Positions 7,880-15,649 are shown, numbered from the stretch's first letter. The stretch is 64,000 nucleotides of DNA from Denitrobaculum tricleocarpae (GCF_007004665.1 NZ_ML660053.1:248001-312000), one strand, 5' to 3'. Numbers and translations: made by a program. Notes: generated by a model from the sequence alone, not told the origin.

Positions 7880-8755
7880 ATGAAACCGGAGATCCAGATC
7901 AGTCACCTCAAAACCCTGATTGCCATCAGCGAGGAGGGTAACTTCGGCGCGGCGGCACAGCGGGTCGGCCGGACACAGTCCGCTGTAACGCAACAGATGC
8001 AGAATCTCGAACAGATCGTGAATGCCCCTCTTTTCGTTGCCAAGGGACGGCAGCGCGAATTGACCGAGGCCGGTTTGACCCTGTTGCGCTATGGCCGCGA
8101 GATCGTGTCGCTCTGCAACCATGCAGTGACGGCATCCGGGCGCAGTCAGCAAACCGGCATCATCAAGATCGGCGCACCCTACGAAATTGCCGAAGAGCTG
8201 TTACCGGGCGCGCTGATTCGCTTCACGGAGCTCTGGCGGGACATGCGGGTCGTCATCCATGTCGACCGTAGTCCCAATCTGATGGAGATGCTGGAAGAAG
8301 GGCGGCTCGATCTCACGTTGAGCACCCGCCGCTCCAGCAACACTGAGAGCGTGCTCTTGATCAAGATGCCGGTTCTCTGGATCGCCGCGAGCGGTTGGGA
8401 GTTTGATCTCTCCGATCCCTTGCCCCTGATTCTGACCGACGAGCCGAGCATGTTCAGACGGATTGCACTCTCCGCCCTGGATCTCAGCGGCCAGCCCTAC
8501 ATCGAACGCTTCACCTCGCCATCCATGGCGGGGGTCCGTCTGGCGGTCTCGGCGGGTTTGGGCGTGACCGCGCGCACGCAAAGCGCGTTTCTCACCACAA
8601 CAAAGATTCTCGATGAACGGGACGGATTTCCGCCTCTGCCGGATATTCCCTACTATCTGCACCGTCCGATCGAACAGAGCGACCAGGCCAGCAAGGCTCT
8701 GTTCGACACGATCGTCGAAGAGGCGAGCGGGGAGAGCCGGACTCTGTTTGCTTGA
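7880..8755 (+). CDS. LysR-family regulator of the Tct/organosulfur operon
   Basis: The 291-residue protein has an N-terminal winged helix-turn-helix (residues 5-65, with NFGAAAQRVGRTQSAVTQQMQNLE as recognition region) and a C-terminal LysR effector-binding domain from about residue 90. The ATG at 7880 follows GAGG and begins the usual LysR N-terminus; the frame open to 7745 is not needed. Divergent orientation from tctC and the palindrome between them suggest control of the transport/sulfur operon, with the imported compound or a product as effector (inference). Confidence 0.88.
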   Translation: MKPEIQISHLKTLIAISEEGNFGAAAQRVGRTQSAVTQQMQNLEQIVNAPLFVAKGRQRELTEAGLTLLRYGREIVSLCNHAVTASGRSQQTGIIKIGAPYEIAEELLPGALIRFTELWRDMRVVIHVDRSPNLMEMLEEGRLDLTLSTRRSSNTESVLLIKMPVLWIAASGWEFDLSDPLPLILTDEPSMFRRIALSALDLSGQPYIERFTSPSMAGVRLAVSAGLGVTARTQSAFLTTTKILDERDGFPPLPDIPYYLHRPIEQSDQASKALFDTIVEEASGESRTLFA

Positions 8756-8797
8756 TGCCGGGCTTGATGGTGGGCCTGATGCTGGGCTTGATAAAGC
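8751..8797 (+). repeat. 12-bp imperfect tandem repeat over the LysR stop codon
   Basis: Units at 8751-8762, 8763-8774 and 8775-8786 plus a partial fourth share the pattern CTTGATGNNGGG. Each unit contains a TGA in the LysR reading frame, so the gene ends in a series of in-frame stops. Confidence 0.7.
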
Positions 8798-8800
8798 TTT

Positions 8801-8832
8801 GGGAGGCGGCTCGATCGAACGAACCGCCTCCC
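8801..8832. terminator. hairpin between convergent genes
   Basis: GGGAGGCGG (8801-8809) and CCGCCTCCC (8824-8832) form a perfect 9-bp stem with a 14-base loop between the LysR gene and the convergent DsrE-like gene. The T-tract is short on the plus side and absent on the minus side, so termination strength is uncertain. Confidence 0.6.
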
Positions 8833-8860
8833 TGATTTATGCCGTCAAACCCTGGTGCTT

Positions 8861-9295
8861 CTAGAATGTGAAAAGCTTCGTGTCCTCTGCCAGAAGCGCA
8901 GCCGCGATCGCGGGCGGTTTTGCAACCCCGACACCCTCGATCAGGTCCGCCGGCGACTTGCCGTTGTTGGGCAGATAGAGGGCGCAGACATTCGGCTTCA
9001 CGCCCATGCCCACCAGCTTCGTCAGCATAGCTTGAGGCGTCACGTCGCGAGGTTTCAGGACCGTCTGTGGCGCACCCTTCAATGCGACATCGCCCCCCGG
9101 CCCACAGAGCAGCATCTGAACGTCCGCGCCTTGCTGCACGGCCTGGAGTGAGAGCACCATCGCCATGCCCTGGGTTTGCGGATCCGGCGAGGTGACGACG
9201 ACAAAAAGGTCCGCCTTGTCGCTTGACGCCGCCGCCGGGCCGAGGCCGAGCGCGCCGGCTGACGTCAATAAAAGGATCGCGAGCAGCTTTTTCAT
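8861..9295 (-). CDS. periplasmic DsrE-like sulfur-relay protein
   Basis: The 144-residue product has a signal peptide of about 24 residues (MKKLLAILLL... AAASSD) and then a DsrE/DsrF-like fold: a beta strand LFVVVTSPDP, a helix with QTQGMAMVLSLQA, and MLLCGPGGD with Cys64. A second Cys104 lies in PNVCALYLP. DsrE-type proteins carry sulfur on a cysteine or act in sulfur relay; an exported form is less common and would work in the periplasm. GAGGA lies upstream of the start. It is next to a periplasmic rhodanese on the same strand, so the two may share a sulfane-sulfur substrate. Reaction unknown. Confidence 0.75.
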   Translation of the reverse strand: MKKLLAILLLTSAGALGLGPAAASSDKADLFVVVTSPDPQTQGMAMVLSLQAVQQGADVQMLLCGPGGDVALKGAPQTVLKPRDVTPQAMLTKLVGMGVKPNVCALYLPNNGKSPADLIEGVGVAKPPAIAAALLAEDTKLFTF

Positions 9296-9387
9296 TCGGA
9301 GTGTTCCTCTATCTGGTTTCGGTTTTTGAAAGGGAGAGTTCGGCTAAGGCATTGGGCGTGGGGAGGCAGCAAGAGCCCGCCTGAGTC

Positions 9388-9458
9388 CAACGACCGCTAT
9401 TTAACCCGGAGTGCAACGACCGCTATTTAACCCGGAGTGCAGTGTCCGCTATTTGACG
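9388..9458. repeat. 26-bp tandem repeat at the 3' end of the periplasmic rhodanese gene
   Basis: Two identical 26-bp units lie at 9388-9413 and 9414-9439. A third, diverged partial copy (9440-9458) covers the stop codon of the rhodanese gene. Core sequence is CCGCTATTTAACCCGGAGTG. The pattern suggests local duplication of the gene's 3' end. Confidence 0.85.
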
Positions 9459-10045
9459 AAATACATCTTTTCCTGATTGAGCTTGTAGCTCCACGGCAGT
9501 CCGGCGTTCTTCCATCCGTCCTGCAGGCGCCAGTTTTTCCTTGGCCCTTCCTTGATGCTGCCGCCCTCAAAGCCGTCGACCACCACATAGACCCGGCTGT
9601 AGCCTTTGCCTTCAAGCGCCAGTGCCGAGGGGGCGCCGCGGGTGCCGCCCGAACGGCACATGAGAATCACCGGCGTTTCTTTCGACAGTCCTCTGACCTG
9701 GAGTGCCCGGGCAATTGCCGGTTCGAAGTTCGGATTTTTCTCCATGGCGAAGTTCGGCTTTGAGGGGTGCCACTTGCTCCGGTTGGCGATCAGAAAGGGA
9801 ATGTTGACATCGACCACATCGGTAAAGCCGGTGAACATGATTTCGATGGGTTCGCGGACATCGACGAAAAGGACCTGATCGTCCTGCGCCATTTTCATTT
9901 CGTAAGCTTCCCGGGAATCCAGATAAAGACCCCAGGGCGTTTGCTTTTTGGGATCCTGCGGCTCCGGCGCGGCACTGGCGGACATCGGCAGAGCGAGCAG
10001 CATTGTTGTGAGCAGGTAAAAGGCGAGGTTTCTCATTTCATGCAT
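9449..10045 (-). CDS. periplasmic single-domain rhodanese-like protein
   Basis: This 198-residue protein has a signal peptide (cleavage likely after SASA near residue 25) and one rhodanese domain at about residues 40-185. The active-site loop is CRSGGTR with Cys130, so sulfurtransferase activity is plausible. The DVREPIEIMFTGF segment matches the first conserved rhodanese motif. Start may be 10045 or 10036; neither has a strong ribosome binding site. It sits upstream of the DsrE-like gene on the same strand, with 153 bases between them that contain a tandem repeat. Likely role: handling thiosulfate, thiol or sulfane sulfur in the periplasm, perhaps together with the neighbouring cytoplasmic sulfur enzymes. 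Confidence 0.82.
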   Translation of the reverse strand: MHEMRNLAFYLLTTMLLALPMSASAAPEPQDPKKQTPWGLYLDSREAYEMKMAQDDQVLFVDVREPIEIMFTGFTDVVDVNIPFLIANRSKWHPSKPNFAMEKNPNFEPAIARALQVRGLSKETPVILMCRSGGTRGAPSALALEGKGYSRVYVVVDGFEGGSIKEGPRKNWRLQDGWKNAGLPWSYKLNQEKMYFVK

Positions 10046-10155
10046 CCAACGTGATGATCCTGAGGCGCGGTAGATGGATCAGGTTTAGATGCGGTTCTTT
10101 TAGCGCGACGAACGGTGGCCTTCAGTGACTATGTCACTCTTCTCCAAAGATATTT

Positions 10156-10197
10156 AAAAAAAGGAAACGCCGGCGCCCCTGGGCACCGGCGTTTTCC
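10156..10197 (-). terminator. rho-independent terminator of the exported-protein gene
   Basis: Arms at 10163-10173 (GGAAACGCCGG) and 10186-10197 (CCGGCGTTTTCC) form a strong GC stem. On the minus strand it is followed by seven T residues (A run at 10156-10162). It lies 20 bases after the stop of the gene at 10218. Confidence 0.85.
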
Positions 10198-10217
10198 ATC
10201 GAAGAACATATCTTCAG

Positions 10218-11135
10218 TTAGTCGAGAGTGGGACGAGGAGCGGTGGTAAATGCGCCGCCACCGACCGGTTGAGAGCAATTGACACTCATCGGCGTCCACT
10301 GCGACGAGGCCTGAGCTCCGCCCATAACGGCGGCATAATACTTACGATGTGTCGTTTCGTTGAAGGTGTACTTGCGCGTGTAAGTCGCACGGCCCGCGTT
10401 GTTGGCGGTCATCTTGACGTCCCGGAAAGCGCCGTCGCCGCGAAAGAGCCGGAAGGTAAATTTGCCGGCTTTATTCGCTTTGAATTGAGCGGTCAGCGTG
10501 ATGTTCGCCGGGCAGGCGGTCATCGAGCCAGTACGTTTGATCGAGAGCTTTACATCCGTCACATTGAAGGGCTCGGGCATGCATACGATTTTCGCTGTGG
10601 CGTACCGGGTTGCCTTGTTGACGGTCGGATTTTTGGCGGATTGAGAGATGTTCTTGCCTTTCGACTGCATCCAGCCGGTGAACATGAGGTCCATGTCATT
10701 CACCACTCTCTTGTTCGGGTCTCCATGCTGCTGGCAGTACTTCAGGGCTCTGGCTTCGTAGCCTTTCAATAGGTTCCGATCGCTGAAGGCGACCCGCCTG
10801 TCGACCTTTTCCCAGCTTCCCTGTTGGTGACCGTGCGAGGCGATCTTTTTCCCGCCGCTGTGCGGATGTCCCAGATAAATCTGGTAACCTGTGATCTGCG
10901 CGCGCCGGTACTTTTCTCCTTTCAGGCGTAACTTCACCGGGCTGCCGTCCAATCGGTCGAAAACGTATTTTCCCTTCCTGGGGACGAAAACAAAGGTGAG
11001 TGGATCTCCCAGGTATGAGTCCTGAATACCGAACGAGAAATTCTTGATCCCGCCGTAAGGCTGCGCCTCTGCGGCCGCGCTAAGGACGAGGCTTGTGGTC
11101 AGGGCGAGCAGAGTGGCTTTTGCGAGTGTTGGCAT
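10218..11135 (-). CDS. exported protein of unknown function with repeated beta-rich modules
   Basis: The 305-residue product has a signal peptide of about 24 residues ending in AEAQ. I do not recognise a family. The mature N-terminal half has many basic residues and a GYQIYLGHPHSGGKKIASHGHQQG stretch rich in His and Gly (about residues 85-107). The second half, from about residue 195, reads like an immunoglobulin-type beta sandwich (FNVTDVKLSIKR... TLTAQFKANKAGKFTFRLFRGDG) with a Cys pair around 207 and the end. ATG 11135 has GGAG seven bases upstream, better than ATG 11147. It is followed by its own strong terminator, so it is probably a single-gene unit. Periplasmic or secreted location expected. 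Confidence 0.75.
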   Translation of the reverse strand: MPTLAKATLLALTTSLVLSAAAEAQPYGGIKNFSFGIQDSYLGDPLTFVFVPRKGKYVFDRLDGSPVKLRLKGEKYRRAQITGYQIYLGHPHSGGKKIASHGHQQGSWEKVDRRVAFSDRNLLKGYEARALKYCQQHGDPNKRVVNDMDLMFTGWMQSKGKNISQSAKNPTVNKATRYATAKIVCMPEPFNVTDVKLSIKRTGSMTACPANITLTAQFKANKAGKFTFRLFRGDGAFRDVKMTANNAGRATYTRKYTFNETTHRKYYAAVMGGAQASSQWTPMSVNCSQPVGGGAFTTAPRPTLD

Positions 11136-11477
11136 GTCGATCTCCATAAGTGACCGCGCCGGGCGGCGCGAGCGGTGTAAAGGGGACCCTCTTTCGGGCG
11201 CGTTTCCTCTCAGTCGGAAAGGCCCGCCAAAGGGTTCAATGAGATCGAAAAAAGTATCTGTCTCAAATTTACATTTCAGATCAGTGGGATGATGATCGAG
11301 AGGCGGGCTGGCACCGCTTTGAACCGAGTTTATCTCGAGCGATTTGAACGAGACTTGCTGCGTTTGACCGGGTCGCGTGCGGATGCGCGAGTTGCCTGAC
11401 CCCGCTTCCCGGTCGCTTCACTCCCGGGTCGGGGCCACGATAAGGAGACCCGGGAGTGACAGGGGCTGGCGGTTTTG
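11136..11477. other. intergenic stretch with one inverted repeat
   Basis: This holds the upstream region of the exported-protein gene and the downstream region of the globin gene. At 11419-11430 and 11447-11458 the 12-base arms CACTCCCGGGTC and GACCCGGGAGTG are perfectly complementary with a 16-base loop; no T-run follows, so it may be a weak terminator of the globin gene or an mRNA-stabilising hairpin. Nothing else recognised. Confidence 0.55.
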
Positions 11478-11897
11478 TTACGCAGCAGCTTCCCGGGCCG
11501 CTGAGCGCATGGTATCCGCAATCAAACGGTAGATTCTCGTCCAGGCTTCCTGTACGTCGTCGTTCCAGTCCTCGCCCAGGCCTTGCTTGAGAGTCCAGAG
11601 CAAGGCCTCGCCGACCGAGTCATAATGTGCATCTGTCACGCCGTAGTCGGCATGGCGCCGGCCCATGTCCTCAATGATCGGCACCAGGGCGTCCAGGTCC
11701 TGCAATCCGATGACGGCGCTGCCCAGCGTTTGCATCAGTTTCTTGCGTTGTGCGGGCATATCGACAGATGCAAAGAGCGGCTTAGTGGACGGGTCGATCT
11801 GAAACAACCGCCTGTAAAACAGCTTCGCGGCGTCATCGCTGTTCGGCGCAAGCTGCTTCCAGGTACGCCGAATAATCTCGATTTGTCTGGGGCTCAT
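11478..11897 (-). CDS. single-domain haemoglobin (flavohaemoglobin-type globin without reductase)
   Basis: This 139-residue protein is one globin fold. His82 in GRRHADYGV is the proximal haem ligand, Tyr28 in KLFYRRLF occupies the B10 position and Phe42 the CD1 position, and the DAHYDSVGEALLWTL segment matches the G/H region of Vitreoscilla-type and flavohaemoglobin globins. There is no FAD/NAD reductase domain, so it depends on outside electron donors for NO dioxygenation or serves in O2 binding. GGAG lies seven bases before ATG 11897; the frame is open up to 12128 but that part has no globin sequence. Cytoplasmic. It is monocistronic by context. Confidence 0.85.
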   Translation of the reverse strand: MSPRQIEIIRRTWKQLAPNSDDAAKLFYRRLFQIDPSTKPLFASVDMPAQRKKLMQTLGSAVIGLQDLDALVPIIEDMGRRHADYGVTDAHYDSVGEALLWTLKQGLGEDWNDDVQEAWTRIYRLIADTMRSAAREAAA

Positions 11898-12151
11898 CAT
11901 TTCTCTCCACGGCTCACAAAACTGGGGGCTCACAAAAACGGGTCGCGCGGGCCCCTGGCCGCTTTGACAAGCAAACCTGTGGAACGCCGTGCCACCACAG
12001 AAACGCAGCGGCTTCCCCAATAGGTCGTTGGATGTGCGGAAAGGTTCAATTTTGCTGGGCAAGAGGCCATTCGCGCCTTGATTAGGCCCAGCTGGAAGAG
12101 CAGGCTTCTTGGGTAGTTGTTCGTCCACCGCTGACTATTCTGGAAAGACCG

Positions 12152-12418
12152 ATGTGCAGGAATATTCGAAAGCTTTTTAACTATGAGCCGCCGGCAACGG
12201 ACGAGGAGGTCCACGACGCGGCTCTTCAGTTCGTCAGGAAGATCAGCGGTTCGACAAAGCCCTCAAAGCGAAACGAGGTTGTCTTCGAGCAGGCGGTCAC
12301 CCGGGTTGCCGCGGCGGTCCATGAGCTGATCGCGGCGATGGAGACGGATCAGCCGGTCCGCAGTCGCGAAGCTGATGCGGAAAAGGCGCGCCAAAGATCG
12401 GCCGCCCGTTTTTCCTGA
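12152..12418 (+). CDS. DUF2277 family protein
   Basis: The 88-residue protein begins MCRNIRKLFNYEPPAT and continues with AALQFVRKISGSTKPS, the hallmark pattern of the DUF2277 family. Function is not known. It is small, soluble and charged, with Cys2 conserved in the family. The last 15 residues (RSREADAEKARQRSA) are extra and probably disordered. It stands alone, divergent from the globin gene and convergent with the GntR gene. Confidence 0.82.
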   Translation: MCRNIRKLFNYEPPATDEEVHDAALQFVRKISGSTKPSKRNEVVFEQAVTRVAAAVHELIAAMETDQPVRSREADAEKARQRSAARFS

Positions 12419-12492
12419 TCGCAACCGGTTTTCCGGCAGCTGGCTGGCCCTTTTGCGTCAGCCAGACAAAAGAGACCGGGCCGGTCGTCTGG

Positions 12493-13158
12493 TCAGAAAA
12501 GGCGTGTCAGGTGGTTCAGGATGCCCTCGCGGACATTGTCCATATGGGTTTTCATCGCGGCCTGCGCGCGCTCGGGGTCCCCGGACACGATACCGTCGAT
12601 GATGGCGATGTGTTCGTGACAGCCCGGTTCAAAGCGCTCCGGGATGCTGCCCTTATCGAAAATCCGGGTCTTTAATCGCATGTCCGAGATCAGGCTTTCC
12701 AGCAACCGAGATCCGGACATGACCGCGATGCGTTCATGAAGCTCGTCATCTGCGGCGCTGTGTGCCTCTGCCGTGGGGCGTTCGCCCGACAGAAAGCCCT
12801 CGAACAAAACGCGTAAACGCAGAAGCGCGTCCCGTCCGGGCGCTCCCGCCGCCTGTCGCGCGGCTTCGACTTCCAAAAGCCGGCGGACGTGCAGGATCTC
12901 GACGATCTCATCGGTGGAGATGCGGTGGACGACCGGTGTGCCCCCCTCAGGCCGGCGTACAAGCCCCTCGCTGGTCAGGCGGCTGATGGCCTCGCGGACC
13001 GGTGTCCGCGAAATGCCCAGGCGTGCCGCGCAGTCGTTTTCAAGAACCCGGGCGCCAGCCTGAAGTTCGCCGCTGACAATCATCTGACGCAGTCTCAGAT
13101 AAGCCGTATCGCCCAGGTTCGCCCGTGGCGGCTTCTCCTGCGCTTCCTTCCCCCTCAT
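12493..13158 (-). CDS. GntR/FCD-family regulator
   Basis: The 221-residue regulator has an N-terminal GntR winged helix (about residues 15-80; LGISRTPVREAISRLTSEGLV is the recognition helix) and a C-terminal all-helical FCD ligand domain (about 90-215). Acidic and His residues that bind metal in FCD domains are present (DDELHERI, CHEHIAIIDG). ATG 13158 is preceded by GGGGGAAAGG, much better than the upstream start at 13248, and puts the GTATAC motif at 13211 in the promoter rather than in the coding region. It is divergent from the VOC/ABC importer/hydantoin operon and is probably its repressor, with autoregulation. Confidence 0.85.
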   Translation of the reverse strand: MRGKEAQEKPPRANLGDTAYLRLRQMIVSGELQAGARVLENDCAARLGISRTPVREAISRLTSEGLVRRPEGGTPVVHRISTDEIVEILHVRRLLEVEAARQAAGAPGRDALLRLRVLFEGFLSGERPTAEAHSAADDELHERIAVMSGSRLLESLISDMRLKTRIFDKGSIPERFEPGCHEHIAIIDGIVSGDPERAQAAMKTHMDNVREGILNHLTRLF

Positions 13159-13208
13159 CGCCTTTCCCCCGTTTTTCCGGAGTGTCGCGTTATCGCTTTG
13201 CATATTTC

Positions 13209-13218
13209 TTGTATACTC
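13209..13218. promoter_or_regulatory. candidate GntR operator in its own promoter
   Basis: TTGTATACTC contains the palindromic core GTATAC (13211-13216). On the minus strand TATACA of this site lies 16 bases after TTGCGA, so the core overlaps a plausible -10 element for the GntR gene. The same core occurs in the divergent operon promoter at 13483. Confidence 0.5.
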
Positions 13219-13468
13219 GATTGCCAGTTTTTCGCAAGCTTTCCCCAAGGCTCATCCGAATCGCGCCTGAAACGCCGGGGCGGACGGTGCCATGGTCGCG
13301 TGGGATAATTGCACGGAGCCTTGGGCCAGATCAACGCGCAGAATTCTGCAGTAGTATCGGGAATTTAGCGAAGAAAATCCCTCAATCGGTTGCACGCAGC
13401 CTTCGGGGAAACACCACCTTGATCTCGCAATCATGCGGTGTGATTACAGGATAAATTAACGAATCCGT

Positions 13469-13490
13469 TTGACATACAGCGTGTATACAC
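13469..13490 (+). promoter_or_regulatory. -35-like TTGACA with perfect GTGTATACAC palindrome
   Basis: TTGACA (13469-13474) is followed by the perfect 10-bp palindrome GTGTATACAC (13481-13490), within the 65-85 bases before the VOC gene. Its GTATAC core matches the site in front of the GntR gene. A repressor bound here would block the promoter. The -10 element is not clear. Confidence 0.5.
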
Positions 13491-13554
13491 TGTTTGATTT
13501 CGACCAGAATCACATCGAATGTGACGCTGGCTTATCCTTTGGGGGCAAGTGCTA

Positions 13555-13959
13555 ATGAGTGAAGACGCGGCAGATCATCAGCGTCCGGACGGCGGGCGGC
13601 TGGAGCTCGCCATCACCTTTTTTTATTACCGTGACCTGCCGAAGGCCATGCGCTTTTACGAAGATGTCATGGGCTTCACGCTCGCCATCGATCAGGGTTG
13701 GTCGAAGATTTATCACATGACGGGGCAGTCCCACGTCGGCCTGGTGGACGAAAGCCGCGGCATGCACCGATCGCACGACGTGAAGCCGGTGCAGCTCTGC
13801 ATCCGCGTGCCGGATGTCGATGCCTGGCATGCCTATCTGGCCGGTCTGGGGATCGAAAGTCTCGGCAAGGTCTCCTCCAGCGAGCAACTGGGCATCCGGG
13901 CCTTCGTCCTGGAAGACCCGGAAGGCTATCAGATCGAAGTTCAATCCGCTCTCAAATGA
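13555..13959 (+). CDS. VOC (glyoxalase/dioxygenase fold) family protein
   Basis: The 134-residue protein is a single vicinal-oxygen-chelate domain made of two beta-alpha-beta-beta-beta halves. ITFFYYRDLPKAMRFYEDVMGF begins the first half and LCIRVPDVDAWHAYLAGLGI the second; the end FVLEDPEGYQIEVQ carries the family Glu. Such proteins bind a metal and act on small substrates as isomerases, lyases or dioxygenases; the exact reaction is not predictable. ATG 13555 follows GGGGG about nine bases upstream; a GTG at 13549 is possible. It is the first gene of the operon that continues with the ABC importer, 41 bases before the binding-protein gene. Confidence 0.8.
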   Translation: MSEDAADHQRPDGGRLELAITFFYYRDLPKAMRFYEDVMGFTLAIDQGWSKIYHMTGQSHVGLVDESRGMHRSHDVKPVQLCIRVPDVDAWHAYLAGLGIESLGKVSSSEQLGIRAFVLEDPEGYQIEVQSALK

Positions 13960-14000
13960 GCACGCTCAAGAAAACCATCATTGAACGAGGGAGAACAAAA

Positions 14001-15629
14001 ATGAGTGTATCGTTGAAAGGCCGGTCGTATCGCCGGTTTCAGGCCCGCCGGTTTCAGGCCCGCCGGTTTCAGGCCCGCCGGTTTCAGGCCCGCCGGTTTC
14101 TGGCCACAGCCTGTACGGTCGCGGCACTTCTGCCCGGCGCGGCGCTGGCCGAAGGGAAGTCGGTCACGATCGGACTGACCGCCGACCCCAGCCACCTCTA
14201 TCCGCTGGCGGGTGAGGAGCTCTCGTCCAACATCATGTATTATCACCTCTACGATCCCCTGGTGAAACGCAACGCCGATCTGTCGTTCGGTCCCGGCCTC
14301 GCGGAAAGCTGGGATGTTCTGGACGACACCACCTGGCGCTTCAAACTGCGCGAAGGCGTGACCTTCCATAACGGCAACGCCCTGACCGCCGACGATGTGG
14401 TCTTCACGGTCGAGCATGCGCGCAAGTCGATCCGGCCCGATCTGGTCGCGAACATTGCTGAAGTCACAGCCGTCGACGACCTGACCGTCGAAATCAAAAC
14501 GCCGCAGCCTTACGCTGTGCTCGCGATGGATCTGGCAGAGCTTCTTATCCTGGACCGGGAATACACCACCGCCACCGGCGATGAGCAGATGGATCTGAAG
14601 CCCGTCGGCACCGGTCCCTACAAGCTGACCGAATGGATCAAGGAAGAGAAACTGGTCCTGGAAGCCTTTGACGACTACTGGGCCGGCAAAGCCGGAATCC
14701 AGACGGTGACCTTCCGTCCGGTGACCAATCCGGCGACACGCACCGCGGCGCTGCTGACCGGTGAGGTGGACGTGATCCAGGATCTCGCGGTCCGCGACGT
14801 GGAGCGGGTGAAGCGGGAAGGAGACTTCGAAGTCCTGACCCGGCCAAGCCTGCTGAACGTGGTGCTCGCGATGGACACCCGTGAAAAGTCCCCGACCATC
14901 TCCCTGGCCAAGAACCCCATGACCGATGTGCGGGTGCGCGAGGCGATCGCGCGGGCGATCGATGTGGACGCCATCAACAAGATCGTCATGAACGGTCTCG
15001 CTACGCCCAGCACCCAGTATGTGCCGTCATCGCACCTGGGCTACGTGGAGGGGATGAACTTCCGCGAAATGTATCCCCATGACGTGGAAAAGGGCCTCGA
15101 GTTGATGAAGGAGGCCGGCTACGCCGACGGCTTCACCATGACGCTGGATGCCACCAACAACCGCTACGTCAACGATGCGCAGATTGCGCAGGCCCTGGCC
15201 TCGATGCTGGCCAAGGTCAACATCGACCTTCAGCTCAATATCATGCCGAAGTCGAACTTCTGGGGTTACATCCGTGTGCCGACGGAAAAATCCAGCTTCA
15301 TCATGAGCGGCTGGGACGTACCCTCGGGCGATGCCGGCTCCATGTACGGCGCGCTCTTCTATACGCGGGGTCAGAAAGAAGGCTACGGACAGGTCAACCG
15401 CGGCAGCTACTCGAACCCGGAAGTCGATGCTCTGGTCGACAAGGCGGACAGCACCTCAAAGATCGAGGAGCGGGACGCGTATCTTCAGGAAGCGACCAAG
15501 ATCCTGATGAAGGACATCCCGATGGTCCCGGTTCATTACGAGCAGGACATCTACGCCGTGCGCAAGGGCGTCACCCTGGAGCCGCGCGTGGACAAGTTCC
15601 TCTGGGCTTACGAGATGGACGTCGAATAA
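14001..15629 (+). CDS. ABC importer periplasmic binding protein, peptide/nickel type (SBP family 5), repeated signal motif
   Basis: This is a 542-residue extracellular solute-binding protein of family 5. The mature part has the usual opening (LTADPSHLYPLAGEE), WRFKLREGVTFHNG near residue 115, and GTGPYKLTEW near 200. It binds oligopeptides or related small molecules and delivers them to the permeases encoded just downstream. Start ATG 14001 has GAGGGAG upstream. The signal peptide is unusual: residues 11-35 contain five successive RRFxA units in front of the hydrophobic core ATACTVAALLPGAALA, from a 15-bp tandem repeat. The last unit resembles a twin-arginine export signal. A hairpin separates this gene from the permease genes. 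Confidence 0.9.
   Translation: MSVSLKGRSYRRFQARRFQARRFQARRFQARRFLATACTVAALLPGAALAEGKSVTIGLTADPSHLYPLAGEELSSNIMYYHLYDPLVKRNADLSFGPGLAESWDVLDDTTWRFKLREGVTFHNGNALTADDVVFTVEHARKSIRPDLVANIAEVTAVDDLTVEIKTPQPYAVLAMDLAELLILDREYTTATGDEQMDLKPVGTGPYKLTEWIKEEKLVLEAFDDYWAGKAGIQTVTFRPVTNPATRTAALLTGEVDVIQDLAVRDVERVKREGDFEVLTRPSLLNVVLAMDTREKSPTISLAKNPMTDVRVREAIARAIDVDAINKIVMNGLATPSTQYVPSSHLGYVEGMNFREMYPHDVEKGLELMKEAGYADGFTMTLDATNNRYVNDAQIAQALASMLAKVNIDLQLNIMPKSNFWGYIRVPTEKSSFIMSGWDVPSGDAGSMYGALFYTRGQKEGYGQVNRGSYSNPEVDALVDKADSTSKIEERDAYLQEATKILMKDIPMVPVHYEQDIYAVRKGVTLEPRVDKFLWAYEMDVE
14031..14105 (+). repeat. 15-bp tandem repeat, five units, inside the signal peptide
   Basis: Units of 15 bases (CGCCGGTTTCAGGCC) occur four times without change at 14031-14090, and a fifth at 14091-14105 has one C-to-T change. 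They encode Arg-Arg-Phe-Gln-Ala repeats. Confidence 0.95.
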
Positions 15630-15649
15630 TCACGTCATGACCGCAACTA

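Noticed and set aside
9388-9439. Short tandem repeats considered as a CRISPR array
   Set aside because: The units are directly adjacent with no spacers and only two are full copies.
13698-14000. In-frame N-terminal extension of the binding protein through the VOC gene
   Set aside because: The extension overlaps a real VOC gene in another frame and would bury the signal peptide; ATG 14001 has a strong ribosome binding site.
14031-14105. 15-bp repeats considered as a CRISPR or iteron array
   Set aside because: They are in frame, adjacent, and encode part of a signal peptide.
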